Shown: positions 44,178 through 55,145 of the stretch, piece by piece | How the letters are laid out: each line of letters starts with the position of its first letter | Numbering within the stretch: position 1 is the stretch's first letter | Assembly (NCBI RefSeq): GCF_016918015.1 | Contig: NZ_JAERMK010000003.1 | Location: 72,576 to 133,454, forward strand | Direction: 5' to 3' | DNA length: 60,879 bases | Origin: Glycomyces sp. YM15 | Lineage (GTDB): Bacteria; Actinomycetota; Actinomycetes; Mycobacteriales; Micromonosporaceae | Made by a program: the position numbers and the translations under genes | The notes under the pieces: generated by a model | What the model was told of the DNA's origin: nothing | What the model saw: only the letters and a program-made list of their open reading frames with translations | The model's database searches: none

Positions 44178-45281
44178 TTACCGTCTGGTCCATTGCTGGT
44201 TGACCTGTCCGCTGCCGCAGGTCCAGAGCTTGACCTTCGTGCCGTTACTGGTGCCCCAGCCTGAGGCGTCCAGGCACAGGCCGGACTGCACACCGGTGAT
44301 GGTGCCGTCGGCGTTGACGTTCCACTGTTGGTTGGGTTGTCCGTTGCAGTCCCAGATCACCACCGCGGTGCCGTTGCTGGTGCCCTGGCCGGAGGCGTCC
44401 AGACACTTGTTGCCGTACACCATGAGCTGCTTGCCGGGGGTGTAGGTCCACTGCTGGTTGGAGCCGCCCCAGCAGTCCCACAGCTGCACGTCGGTGCCGT
44501 TGTCGGTGCCGAGCCCGGTGACCTCGAGGCAGCGGCCGGACTGGGCTCCCACGATCTCGGTGCTGTCCGTCGGCGTGCCGATGCTGCCGGGTACCGATTG
44601 CAGTGCGGAGTACCAGACCGCGGCCATCTTGTCGTATCCGGCGGCGGTCGGGTGGACGCCGTCGTCCAGGTCGGCGGCGGTCAGGGCGCTGTGCATGTCG
44701 ACCAGGTGCACGTTCTTGCCGGCGTTCACCTTGCTCTGCACGATGCCGGGGATCGCCGCGTTGAAGCTGTTCACCGCCGCGTCCCCCTCGCTCCATCCGA
44801 GCGGAGTGATCTGCGCGACGAACACCTCGGCGTTCGGCGCCGTCGTGGTGATGCGGTCGATCAGTGCGGACAGCCGGTTCGGGGCGCCGGCGACATCGTG
44901 GTTCTGCAGGATGTCGTTGGTGCCGATGTGCAGCAGCACGGTCTGTGGCTGGTAGGTGTTCAGCCAGTCGACGATGTTCGCGTCGATCTGGTCGATACGC
45001 CAGCCGGGGTGGCCTTCGTGATCGTGGTCGCCGAGACTTCCCGGGCCGTTGAACTGCGACCCGACGAAGTCCGCGGTGTACCCGCCGTTGACGAGGTGCT
45101 GCCACAGGCCGATCCGGTATCCACCCGGCGTGGCCGTGCCCTCGGTGATGGAGTCACCCAGCGGCATGACCCGAACCCCGCCGTTCGACTCCGCGCTCGC
45201 GGTACCGATCGGCATCGCCACCATGCCCACCATGAGACCGAGCGCCACGATCGGTCCGAGCCACCTTGCTCTTGTTCGCAT
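44178..45281 (-). CDS. Secreted SGNH/GDSL esterase with ricin-B-type lectin domain
   Basis: The 367-residue product has a Sec signal peptide (about 1-31, cleavage after TASA). An SGNH hydrolase domain (about 35-235) carries MPLGDSITEG (Ser), HIGTNDIL (block III Asn) and DDGVHPTAAGY (Asp and His). A C-terminal ricin-type beta-trefoil (CBM13-like) has three QxW repeats ending NQQW and paired cysteines. The combination is typical of actinobacterial carbohydrate esterases of the CE3 acetyl-xylan type. It is single and may be island cargo. No close ribosome-binding site is obvious, but the signal peptide fixes the start within a few codons. Confidence 0.9.
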   Translation of the reverse strand: MRTRARWLGPIVALGLMVGMVAMPIGTASAESNGGVRVMPLGDSITEGTATPGGYRIGLWQHLVNGGYTADFVGSQFNGPGSLGDHDHEGHPGWRIDQIDANIVDWLNTYQPQTVLLHIGTNDILQNHDVAGAPNRLSALIDRITTTAPNAEVFVAQITPLGWSEGDAAVNSFNAAIPGIVQSKVNAGKNVHLVDMHSALTAADLDDGVHPTAAGYDKMAAVWYSALQSVPGSIGTPTDSTEIVGAQSGRCLEVTGLGTDNGTDVQLWDCWGGSNQQWTYTPGKQLMVYGNKCLDASGQGTSNGTAVVIWDCNGQPNQQWNVNADGTITGVQSGLCLDASGWGTSNGTKVKLWTCGSGQVNQQWTRR

Positions 45282-45702
45282 CTCTTGTTCCTTGAATTCG
45301 TAGGATCATTTCCATTCCAGGCGGCCGTAGGGATCCGGGCTCGGTCTCGCGCCAAGCACGCCCGCTACCTCAGGAACGCCCGAGCCGGACCTGCGTCATG
45401 CCGCTAGCGCTGCAGGGTCAGCAGACCCGGCCGATAGGACAGTTATCGCTCACATATCGCAACCTGGTTCCGAAACATCTGATGATTATTCCGGCGACTC
45501 GAACTATAGAGAGATCTCTATGTGTAGTCAATGGCTCGACCGGAGTTTGTTGGCACACCTAGCGTTAAATTGCCGCTTCGAGCGCCTTTACGGTCGTTCA
45601 CTGAAGGCCGGCAAGTGGTCTCCGGCAGCGATCGTGCCGCGACAGGAGGTTACCGGCCTGCGGGCGATCATCCTGTGGTAGCGGTCGCCTCGGTCGGTCC
45701 GG
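45282..45702. other. 421-bp gap with one inverted repeat
   Basis: This is the upstream region of the esterase gene and the 3' flank of the GNAT gene. ATAGAGA-GA-TCTCTAT at 45506-45521 is a 7+2+7 inverted repeat in an AT-rich patch and could be an operator. No gene is recognised. Confidence 0.45.
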
Positions 45703-46485
45703 CTATTGCCATACGGTGCGGGTGTGGGTGGTCTGGAAGCCGAGCCGGGCGAGGTTGTCGTGGCTGGGCGAGGCGAATGCGACGGTGACGACTGCCAGGT
45801 CGCTGTCTTCGGCGGCGTCGCTGAGGCGTCGGGTGATGAGGGCGCCTTGGCATCCGTGGCGGCGGTAGGCCGGTAGTGTCGCCGCGCCGGCGAGGTAGCT
45901 CGTGCCCTCGTGGGTGAACAAGGCCCCCGCTGCGGCCGGGTGGCCCTCGACGAAGGCGATGTATCGCCGTATCCCGCGTGTGTGGTGCTCTATCGAGAGC
46001 ATGGTGCGGAACTCGATCGCCTCTGAGTCGACTCCGTAGCCCTGGTACAGGATCTCCATGTAGCGTTCGTCGTCGTCGATCTCGTGGACGGTCACGCTGC
46101 CCGATGCTTGGACGGGGGACGGCCGGGCGTGCAGTATGGCCGTCGGGCGGCCGGGCACCAGACCGGCATCCAGTAGGTCGCGGTGAAGGCCTGCGTCGGA
46201 GTCGCCCGCCCAGACCTCGAGCGCCGGGTGCAGGCCGTGATCGTTGTAGAAGGCCAGCATTTCGTGGAGTGCGCCGCGCTGTTCCTGCCGGAAGGGTCTG
46301 GCCTTGTTGTACGGGACGTGCTGCGGTAGTTCGGCCAGTCGAGTGGCGAGGGCGGAGCCGAAGTGTCCGACCGCCGCACCGGGAAACGGTTCGGCGGCCA
46401 CGGCGAAGTCAAGTTCCGCCTTCCGCAGGACCGTATCTTCGGCTCGCTCGATGACCCGCGCCAACCGCATTCCTGTCCCGCTCAT
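45703..46485 (-). CDS. GNAT-family N-acetyltransferase
   Basis: The 260-residue protein has a C-terminal GNAT domain. The acetyl-CoA motif A is AATLPAYRRHGCQGALI (about 210-226), preceded by the beta strands AAGALFTHEGTSYLAG and followed by DNLARLGFQTTHTRTVW. The first 120 residues form a degenerate second GNAT-like half. It should transfer an acetyl group from acetyl-CoA to a small molecule or protein; the substrate is unknown. The start at 46485 (MSGTGMRL) is not strongly supported by a ribosome-binding site. It lies at the right end of the island, next to the HTH remnant. Confidence 0.82.
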   Translation of the reverse strand: MSGTGMRLARVIERAEDTVLRKAELDFAVAAEPFPGAAVGHFGSALATRLAELPQHVPYNKARPFRQEQRGALHEMLAFYNDHGLHPALEVWAGDSDAGLHRDLLDAGLVPGRPTAILHARPSPVQASGSVTVHEIDDDERYMEILYQGYGVDSEAIEFRTMLSIEHHTRGIRRYIAFVEGHPAAAGALFTHEGTSYLAGAATLPAYRRHGCQGALITRRLSDAAEDSDLAVVTVAFASPSHDNLARLGFQTTHTRTVWQ

Positions 46486-46515
46486 GTCGCCACGCTACCG
46501 ATTGCATCCCGGTTC

Positions 46516-46608
46516 GATCGTTCTCGCCTCGCTTCCCGGACCAACCGCTTGACACTGGAAAGGTCGACGCAGTATCGCTCGGCGAGCGTCTTCTGGAGTG
46601 CACCAGAC
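46516..46608 (-). pseudogene. Truncated third copy of the att-linked HTH gene
   Basis: On the minus strand the frame SGALQKTLAERYCVDLSSVK then RLVREARRERS matches the HTH of copy 1 (AGVTQKTLAQKYGISLSSVK, RLARDARRD) almost residue for residue. The N-terminal part and the att-like repeat are missing; the homology stops abruptly at about 46608. It marks the probable decayed right end of the island. Confidence 0.7.
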
Positions 46609-46700
46609 CATCGGTCAGGCGAGGAAGATTCCTATTTTCTTGGCCAGCAATGCATCTCGTACATGTTGTGCCGCGAACGGGTCGCTTCCTCGCTGCGCGG

Positions 46701-47342
46701 TCATGGGGTGGCGAGTCCGGTTCTCCAGGCCCAGGCGGCGATGCCGACGCGGTTTCGGGCCCCGGTCTTTCGCTGAGCGTTGGCGATATGCGTCTTGACG
46801 GTGCCGGCTGAAATGAACAGGTCGGTGGCGATCTCGGCGTTGGACTTGCCTTCTGCCACCAGTCTGACCACCTGCCGTTCGCGTTCGGACAGGCCGGGTC
46901 CGTTCTCGGGATCGGGCTTGCGTTCGGCCAGGCCGGTCAGGAGTCGGATGGTGAGCGACGGGCTGATGAGGGTGTCTCCGGCGACCGCGGCGCGGACGGC
47001 CTCCACAAGCAGGGCCGGCCCCGAGCGTTTGAGGACGAAGCCGGAGGCGCCTGCGTCCAAGGCGGTGCGGACGTAATCGTCGTCGTCGAAGGTGGTCACG
47101 ACGATGACTTTGGGCGGGTGGGTTTCGGCGTTCAGCCGTTTGAGGACTTCGATCCCTTCGAGTCGCGGCATGCGGATGTCGGCGAGTACGACGTCGGGGC
47201 TGAGCCTGCGGGCGGCTGCGAGCGCCGCTTCGCCGTCGGCGACCTCGCCGACTACGCGCATGTCGGGTTGGGCGTCGAGGATCATGCGAAAGCCGTGGCG
47301 GACCAGGTCGTGGTCGTCGGCGATGAGGACGCGGATGGTCAC
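46701..47342 (-). CDS. NarL/LuxR-type response regulator
   Basis: The 213-residue product has a receiver domain with the phospho-acceptor Asp in PDVVLADIRMP (about D54) and the switch residues VVTTFDDDDYVR and FVLKRSG. The C-terminal LuxR helix-turn-helix is LSERERQVVRLVAEGKSNAEI then GTVKTHIANAQRKTGARNRV. It starts at a GTG that overlaps the upstream kinase stop, so the pair is translationally coupled. The kinase gene precedes it on the same strand. The neighbouring arginine deiminase gene is divergent from the pair and is a plausible target. Confidence 0.93.
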   Translation of the reverse strand: MTIRVLIADDHDLVRHGFRMILDAQPDMRVVGEVADGEAALAAARRLSPDVVLADIRMPRLEGIEVLKRLNAETHPPKVIVVTTFDDDDYVRTALDAGASGFVLKRSGPALLVEAVRAAVAGDTLISPSLTIRLLTGLAERKPDPENGPGLSERERQVVRLVAEGKSNAEIATDLFISAGTVKTHIANAQRKTGARNRVGIAAWAWRTGLATP

Positions 47343-48481
47343 AGCGGCAGCACCGCGGACAGGCGCCAGCTCTCGTGGTCGTCGGGTCCGGCATCGAACG
47401 TGCCGCCGAGGCCGTTCACCGAGCCCTCCAGCTGATGCAAACCTTGACCTCCGGCGATCCGGGTCTGGTGTCCGCCGTTCGATGCAGGTGGCAGGTCGTT
47501 GGCGACCTCGACCGCCAACGCGTTCGGGAGTCTGTTCAGGGAGATGCGGACGTCGGCGGCGTCGGGTGCGTGTCTGCGGACGTTGGTCAGCGCTTCGGTC
47601 ACGATGCGGTGCGCAAGCGCGCTGACCGTCTCGGGGATCGTGACATTGGTGAGTCCATGGTCAATGGCGATGCTGGTCCTCGCGCCTCCGGTCTCCTCGA
47701 ATCGCCGTGCCAGGACGGCGATGTCGGCAAAGCTGTGGCCCTGGTCGCGCAGGAGAGCGTCGTGTTCGCGCAGGAGGAGGACCGTGCGGTCGAGCGAGGA
47801 GAGGGCCTGCAGCCCGGCTGTCTCGATGCGGGCGAGTGCGGCGAGCGCCTGGGCGGGTTCGCCGACGATCTGTGCCGCTTGGGCTTGAACGACGATGCCG
47901 GTCACGTCGTGGGCGACGTAGTCGTGAAGGTCCCGCGCGAGTGACAACCGCTGCGCGCGGCGCGCCTCGCCGACGGCCCGATCCCGTTCGTGCCGTTGGC
48001 GTCGCACGAACCGACCGACCGCGGCTGCCGCGACCGCGGCAACAGTCCACAATAGAACCAGCACGGCGAGTTCTTCCGGGGCGGAGGGCGGGTCCATTCG
48101 CAGGCCGAGGCGCAGCGGCGACAGCCCTATCGCGATGCCCGCGGATACGACGGCTGTCGCTTCGATTCTGGTCGCGGCCGTGCTCGAACCCAACGCGACC
48201 AGTGCGACCAGCACGGCGGTCTCCGCGATCCACCACGCTGCGGCACGGTTCGAGGTCGCCGCTCCCGGGTCGGCCGTCGCCATGAGGGAGACAACCGCGA
48301 CGGCCAGCAGCGCCCATGGTCGCTGACGGTCTCGCAGAATCGGCCTGGCGGCAAGGGCGGCTGTGGCCAGGGCGGCGGGCGCGGACGCCGCCGAACCGGT
48401 GGCGAACGCCTCCGACACCGCCAAGCCGACCACAGCCGCAGCGGCCGTCCAGCGTGCCGCCGGTTTGATCCACTGCTGCAT
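47339..48481 (-). CDS. Sensor histidine kinase (HisKA_3 type)
   Basis: The 380-residue protein has about five membrane helices (about 10-155). The dimerisation/phospho-acceptor helix LARDLHDYVAHDVTGIV carries the catalytic His (about 185), and a GHKL ATPase domain follows with IVTEALTNVRRHAP (N box) and GGQGLHQLEGSV. The input seems to be sensed in or at the membrane, since no large extracellular loop is present. ATG 48481 is chosen; a TTG three codons upstream is possible. It overlaps the response regulator gene by four bases. Confidence 0.9.
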   Translation of the reverse strand: MQQWIKPAARWTAAAAVVGLAVSEAFATGSAASAPAALATAALAARPILRDRQRPWALLAVAVVSLMATADPGAATSNRAAAWWIAETAVLVALVALGSSTAATRIEATAVVSAGIAIGLSPLRLGLRMDPPSAPEELAVLVLLWTVAAVAAAAVGRFVRRQRHERDRAVGEARRAQRLSLARDLHDYVAHDVTGIVVQAQAAQIVGEPAQALAALARIETAGLQALSSLDRTVLLLREHDALLRDQGHSFADIAVLARRFEETGGARTSIAIDHGLTNVTIPETVSALAHRIVTEALTNVRRHAPDAADVRISLNRLPNALAVEVANDLPPASNGGHQTRIAGGQGLHQLEGSVNGLGGTFDAGPDDHESWRLSAVLPL

Positions 48482-48610
48482 GGGAGCCAAGTCTAGAGAC
48501 GCGCGCCCGGCCCGCCCTCTGCCGAAGGGCAGAGCGGGCGCATATGAACGGCCTGAGAATCAGCCGCTCGGGGATACCGTCCCGCACTCGCCTCGACCAG
48601 AGTCGACGGC

Positions 48611-50585
<1,975 letters not shown>

Positions 50586-50586
50586 A

Positions 50587-50630
50587 CGTGTTCCGGGTTC
50601 TCGGCCTTGTGGGCGAGAACCCGGAACACG
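50587..50630 (+). terminator. Hairpin terminator of the arginine deiminase gene
   Basis: A 17-bp perfect stem (50587-50603 with 50614-50630) and a 10-base loop start directly after the stop codon. No U tract. Confidence 0.75.
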
Positions 50631-50740
50631 GCGGGCAATGATCATTTCTTCATCGAGTGCTCGCGGGCTCAGGCGCCTCGGAGGACGGTCGTGACGCTGC
50701 CGATGGCGTACTGCGCGGATTCGGGCCGAGAGGCAGTCGA

Positions 50741-51418
50741 CTAAGGGGTCACGAGTCCGGTCTGAAAGGCGATGACCACCAACTGCGCGCGGTCGCGGGC
50801 GCCGAGCTTGCTCATGGCGTGGCTGACGTGGGTGCGGGCGGTGGCCGGGCTGAGGAACAGCTCAACCCCGATCTCGTCGTTGCTCAGCCCTCGCCCCACC
50901 AACGTGAGCACCTGGCGTTCGCGTTGGGTCAGAACGGCGAGTCGTTCCTCGCCGGCCTTCGATGCGGCGCGACTCGCGGTGACCTGGCCGATCAGCCGCC
51001 GAGTGATCCGCGGAGCGAGCAGCGCGTCGCCGGCCGCCACCACTCGGATGCCGTGCAGGAGCTCAGGCGGGCCCGCGTCCTTGAGTAGGAAGCCGCTTGC
51101 GCCGGCTTGCAGCGCCTCGAATACATAGGCGTCGGTCTCGTAGGTGGTCAGGATCAGAATCCGTACCTCCTCGAGTCCGTCCATCCTGACGATCTCGCCG
51201 GTCGCCTCGATGCCGTCCATCGACGGCATGCGGATGTCCATGAGGACGACGTCGGGCCGTGTCTCGCGCGCCTGCTTGACCGCTTGTGCGCCGGTCGCGG
51301 CCTCACCCACTACCTCGATGTCGTCCTCGAGGTCGAGCAGCGCTCTGAATCCCGATCGGACCAGGACTTCGTCGTCGGCGAGCAGCACTCTGATCGGTCG
51401 GCCTTCCAAGACACCCAT
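50741..51418 (-). CDS. NarL/LuxR-type response regulator
   Basis: The 225-residue protein has a receiver domain (RVLLADDEVLVRSGFRALL; Asp in DVVLMDIRMP; TTYETDAYVFEAL; FLLKD). The C-terminal LuxR helix-turn-helix is LTQRERQVLTLVGRGLSNDEI then ATARTHVSHAMSKLGARDRAQ. Its ATG overlaps the stop of the upstream histidine kinase (ATGA). The divergent MMPL transporter beyond the kinase is a plausible regulated gene. Confidence 0.93.
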   Translation of the reverse strand: MGVLEGRPIRVLLADDEVLVRSGFRALLDLEDDIEVVGEAATGAQAVKQARETRPDVVLMDIRMPSMDGIEATGEIVRMDGLEEVRILILTTYETDAYVFEALQAGASGFLLKDAGPPELLHGIRVVAAGDALLAPRITRRLIGQVTASRAASKAGEERLAVLTQRERQVLTLVGRGLSNDEIGVELFLSPATARTHVSHAMSKLGARDRAQLVVIAFQTGLVTP

Positions 51419-52635
51419 CAGAGTGCCGACCCGACGGGGGCGTGCGGCAGCCGCGCAACGACCTCGAATCCGCCGCCGGCCCGGGGACGAGCGGTGACAT
51501 CGCCGCCGAGGAGCTGGCAGCGCTCGCGCATGCCGAGGATGCCCCTTCCTGAGCCCTGCTCACCAGCGAGTGTTACGACGGCACCGCGTGGTGCCCTCTG
51601 GGAACCTTCGTCGACCACCTGCACCTCGAGTTCGTCGAGGCCGTATGCCAACGAGATCGTGACTTGCGTGGGGCCGACATGCCGGATCACGTTGGTGATC
51701 GACTCCTGCACGACCCGGTAAGCGGTGCTGTCCACTGCGCTGGGCAACTGGTACGGAGGCGGACTCGCATCGAGCCGGACGTCGAGTCCGGCCTCCCGCG
51801 CCCGTGCGGTGAGGTCGCCGATCTGACCCAACCCGGGATGGGGCTCCCGCCCGTCCGCCGGGTCCCGGAGCACGCCGAGGATGGTGCGCATCTCCTGCAG
51901 CGCCGCGGAACTGGCGTGCTTGATGGCCTCCAAGGTCTCTCGCACGCGTTCCGGTCGCTTGTCCAGCAGATGCGCGGTGACCCCCGCTTGCACGTTGATG
52001 ACCGCAATGGCGTGGGCGACGGTGTCGTGCACTTCGCGGGCGATCCGGAGCCGTTCGGCGTCGACTCGGGCCCGCGCCTCCTCCTCACGGGTCCGCTCTG
52101 CCGCCTCGGCGCGTTCGACGGCCTCGGCAGCGATCACCCGCCGGGATCGAACTGATTCGCCCAAGGTCGCCGACATACCTGAGATGCCGATCCTGAAGAA
52201 GACCCAACCGATCGCGGACGCCGGTTCGATGCCCTGCGCGGCGACCAGCCAGGCGGTGGCGAGCACCGCGATGGCCGCGCCGGCGACCGCCAGCGACCGC
52301 CGCCCGTCCCCGTAGGCGGTGACGGTGTAGAGCGCGACCATGAGCGCCAGTCCCCCTGGACCGTCCGGAAAGTCGAGGGCGTAGTAGGCCGCGCTGGCGG
52401 CCCCTGTGGCGAGAAGGACCGGTACCGGCCAGCGTCGGCGCACCGCGAGTACGAGCCCGCTCACGATCAGCAGGACGGTTCCCAGGTTCCCGAAGTCGCT
52501 GAGCGGTCGCGACACCACTTCGGACCTGGCGGCGATCTGCAGGACGCCTTGCACCTGCATCGCGGCGACGAAGGACGCGAGCATCACGTCCTGCGCCGCC
52601 ACCGGCATGCGAACGGACGTGACGCGGTCGAACAT
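51418..52635 (-). CDS. Sensor histidine kinase (HisKA_3 type)
   Basis: The 405-residue kinase has about five membrane helices (about 15-165) and a short coiled-coil linker rich in Glu, Ala and Arg. The phospho-acceptor helix is IAREVHDTVAHAIAVINVQ (His about 204). The GHKL domain has VVQESITNVIRHVG (N box), VDEGS and GSGRGILGMRER. ATG 52635 (MFDRVTSVRM) is taken; the open frame upstream has no kinase homology. It is divergent from the MMPL gene with about 190 bp between starts. Confidence 0.9.
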   Translation of the reverse strand: MFDRVTSVRMPVAAQDVMLASFVAAMQVQGVLQIAARSEVVSRPLSDFGNLGTVLLIVSGLVLAVRRRWPVPVLLATGAASAAYYALDFPDGPGGLALMVALYTVTAYGDGRRSLAVAGAAIAVLATAWLVAAQGIEPASAIGWVFFRIGISGMSATLGESVRSRRVIAAEAVERAEAAERTREEEARARVDAERLRIAREVHDTVAHAIAVINVQAGVTAHLLDKRPERVRETLEAIKHASSAALQEMRTILGVLRDPADGREPHPGLGQIGDLTARAREAGLDVRLDASPPPYQLPSAVDSTAYRVVQESITNVIRHVGPTQVTISLAYGLDELEVQVVDEGSQRAPRGAVVTLAGEQGSGRGILGMRERCQLLGGDVTARPRAGGGFEVVARLPHAPVGSAL

Positions 52636-52824
52636 GCCGCAATCATAGGGCGATCGCGAAGGCCCGGAGTCCGACGCGAAGCGCGATCGTGTACGTCGAG
52701 GAGCGCGGCAGGGATGCAGGTCGCTACGCGAATCTGCGTAGACGCCGCCATCCGCCGACCGAAGACGGACCCTCCGCCGGAGCGCGACGATGGACAGCGA
52801 CGACACCCATCTATGGAGGCTTCC

Positions 52825-55038
52825 ATGACCGATGCGCCCCGACCCGATCAGGGCCACGACCGAGCCGATGCGGTCCCCGACCGCCCGATGGCGTCGCGCG
52901 CCCGCCCCACCGGGATGCGTCGGTTGGCCGGACTCGCACAGCGGCACCGCTGGACGGCCCTGATCTCCTGGGTCGCCGTCCTCGTCGGCGTCACCTTTGC
53001 AGCGCAGGCGATCGGCGACGACTACAGCAACGGCAGCGACGTCTCCCTGCCCGGCAGCCAGTCGCAGGCGATGGCCGACCTGCTGGAACGGCACCGTCCC
53101 GAACAGAACGGCGACAGCGTCACCGTGGTGCTCCACGACGAGCGAGGCTGGGACGCCGACGTGGACCTCGCCGGGCTCAGCGAGGGCTTGGCGGCCATCG
53201 ACCACGTCGAGCAGGTCACGCCGCCCGACCCGCGGCTCGGCACCGTCTCGGCCGACGGCACGGTCGCACTGGTCGACGTGGCACTGGACGTCGAGCGGGG
53301 CGGCGCCCCGAACGAGACCTACGACGAGCTCATCGAAGTCGCGGGCTCCTATAGCGCCGACGGCCTGCAGGTGGAACTCGAAGGCAAGGGCATCAGGAAA
53401 GTCGAGAACGGCGGAGGGTCCGGAGCAGAGGGAGCGGGGATGCTCGCGGCACTGGTGATCCTGATCTTCATGTTCGGCTCATTCCTCGCGGCCAGCCTGC
53501 CGCTGATCACCGCGGTCTTCGCCGTCGGCACCGTGCTCGGACTCGCAGCGCTGCTCTCCCACCTGATCGCAATCCCCGACTACACGACGGCGCTGCTGGT
53601 CCTGGTCGGACTCGGCGTCGGCATCGACTACGCCCTCCTGGTCTTCAGCCGCTACCGCGGCGAACTGCTGCGAGGCGCGGACCGGCCCGAGGCCACGGCG
53701 ACGGCCCTGGCCACCGCGGGGCGCTCGGTGCTCTTCGCCGGCGCCAGTGTCATCCTCGCCATGGCCGGGCTGTTCACGCTCGGCATCGCCGCGTTCGAGG
53801 GAATGGTGACCGCGGTCGCCGTGACCGTGCTCGTGACGATGGTCGCCTCCCTGACCCTCCTGCCCGCACTGCTCGGACTGTTCGGCAAGCGGATCGAGAA
53901 GCAGGTCCGCAAGCGCGCGGCCAAGACCAGCCGCGAACCCGGCGAACGCTGGCGCCGCTGGGCACGATTCGTGCAGCGCAAGCCTTGGCCGGCATTGCTC
54001 GTGTCGGTGATCGCGCTTGGTGCGTTGGCGACCCCCGCACTGGGCATCCACCTGGGATTCAACGACGCCGGCAACGACGGCGAGGACACCACGACGCGGG
54101 CGGCGTACGACCTCATCAGCGAGAGCTTCGGGCCCGGCGCCAACGGGCCGTTGCTGATCGTCACACAGGGCACCCGGGAACAGGCGGAGGCCGCTCACGC
54201 GGTCATCGCCGCAGATCCCGGCATCGTGGCCGAACGCGTGAGCCCTCCGACGCCCATCGCCGACGGCGTATTCCTGATCCGGGCCGAACCGACGACCTCG
54301 CCCCAGGATGAGGCCACCGCCGAACTGGTCACCGACCTGCGCGACGAGCTCGGCGAGCCCCACCTGGTGGGCGGTCCCACTGCGGCCACCATCGACTACT
54401 CCGGAGCGATCGCGGACCGCTTCCCGCTGTTCGTCATCGTCGTGATCGGACTGTCCGGTCTGCTGCTGCTGAGCGTGTTTCGGTCGGCGGTGATCGCGGC
54501 CAAGGCCGCCGTGCTCAACGTGCTCTCTATCGGCGCCGCCCTTGGCGCGATGAAGCTGGTCTACCAGGACGGGTGGCTGTGGGCCGACCCCGGCCCGATC
54601 GAGGCGTTCATGCCGGTCTTCATCTTCGCCATCGTGTTCGGCCTGTCAATGGACTACGAGGTGTTCCTGCTGTCGCGGATGCGCGAGATCTGGACGGCGA
54701 CCGGCGACGCGCAGCACGCCGTCCGCGAAGGACTCGCCCACACCGGCGGAGTGATCACAGCGGCCGCGGCGGTGATGATCGTGGTGTTCGGGTCGTTCGC
54801 GATGATGCCTGACCGGATGCTGCAGCAAGCGGGCTTCGCGCTGGCCGTCGCGGTGCTGATCGACGCCGTCGTGATCCGATGTCTGGCGGTCCCGGCGGTG
54901 ATGCGCCTGCTCGGTCCGAAGGCGTGGTGGCTGCCGCGCGCCATGGACCGCCGGCTCCCTCAGCTCGACGTCGAAGGACGCCCCGAAGCGGCCCGCCCGC
55001 CCGAACGCGAGCCGGAAGCGGCTTCGCACTCCCGCTGA
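52825..55038 (+). CDS. MMPL/RND-family membrane transporter
   Basis: The 737-residue transporter has a charged N-terminal tail, helix 1 (about 44-62) and an extracytoplasmic domain. Helices 2-6 carry GLGVGIDYALLVFSRYR, and a second extracytoplasmic domain (about 415-520) follows. Helices 8-12 carry VFGLSMDYEVFLLSRMREI. The two Asp-Tyr pairs are the proton-relay residues of MMPL proteins. GGAGG five bases before ATG 52825 fixes the start. It is divergent from a two-component pair, an arrangement typical of antibiotic- or envelope-stress-induced exporters. It is only distantly like the MMPL at 21534. Confidence 0.92.
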   Translation: MTDAPRPDQGHDRADAVPDRPMASRARPTGMRRLAGLAQRHRWTALISWVAVLVGVTFAAQAIGDDYSNGSDVSLPGSQSQAMADLLERHRPEQNGDSVTVVLHDERGWDADVDLAGLSEGLAAIDHVEQVTPPDPRLGTVSADGTVALVDVALDVERGGAPNETYDELIEVAGSYSADGLQVELEGKGIRKVENGGGSGAEGAGMLAALVILIFMFGSFLAASLPLITAVFAVGTVLGLAALLSHLIAIPDYTTALLVLVGLGVGIDYALLVFSRYRGELLRGADRPEATATALATAGRSVLFAGASVILAMAGLFTLGIAAFEGMVTAVAVTVLVTMVASLTLLPALLGLFGKRIEKQVRKRAAKTSREPGERWRRWARFVQRKPWPALLVSVIALGALATPALGIHLGFNDAGNDGEDTTTRAAYDLISESFGPGANGPLLIVTQGTREQAEAAHAVIAADPGIVAERVSPPTPIADGVFLIRAEPTTSPQDEATAELVTDLRDELGEPHLVGGPTAATIDYSGAIADRFPLFVIVVIGLSGLLLLSVFRSAVIAAKAAVLNVLSIGAALGAMKLVYQDGWLWADPGPIEAFMPVFIFAIVFGLSMDYEVFLLSRMREIWTATGDAQHAVREGLAHTGGVITAAAAVMIVVFGSFAMMPDRMLQQAGFALAVAVLIDAVVIRCLAVPAVMRLLGPKAWWLPRAMDRRLPQLDVEGRPEAARPPEREPEAASHSR

Positions 55039-55088
55039 ACCACCCCAGGACAGAAGCCGACCGCCAGTACGACGCTTCGCCGCCCCTG

Positions 55089-55120
55089 CTCGCCCGGCCT
55101 CAGGTCTGAGACCGGGCGAG
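55089..55120. terminator. Hairpin between convergent MMPL and hydrolase genes
   Basis: CTCGCCCGG (55089-55097) pairs with CCGGGCGAG (55112-55120); the loop contains a further CTCAG/CTGAG dyad. It lies between the two stop codons. Confidence 0.6.
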
Positions 55121-55145
55121 TAGTCTCCGGACAGCTCGTCGAGAG

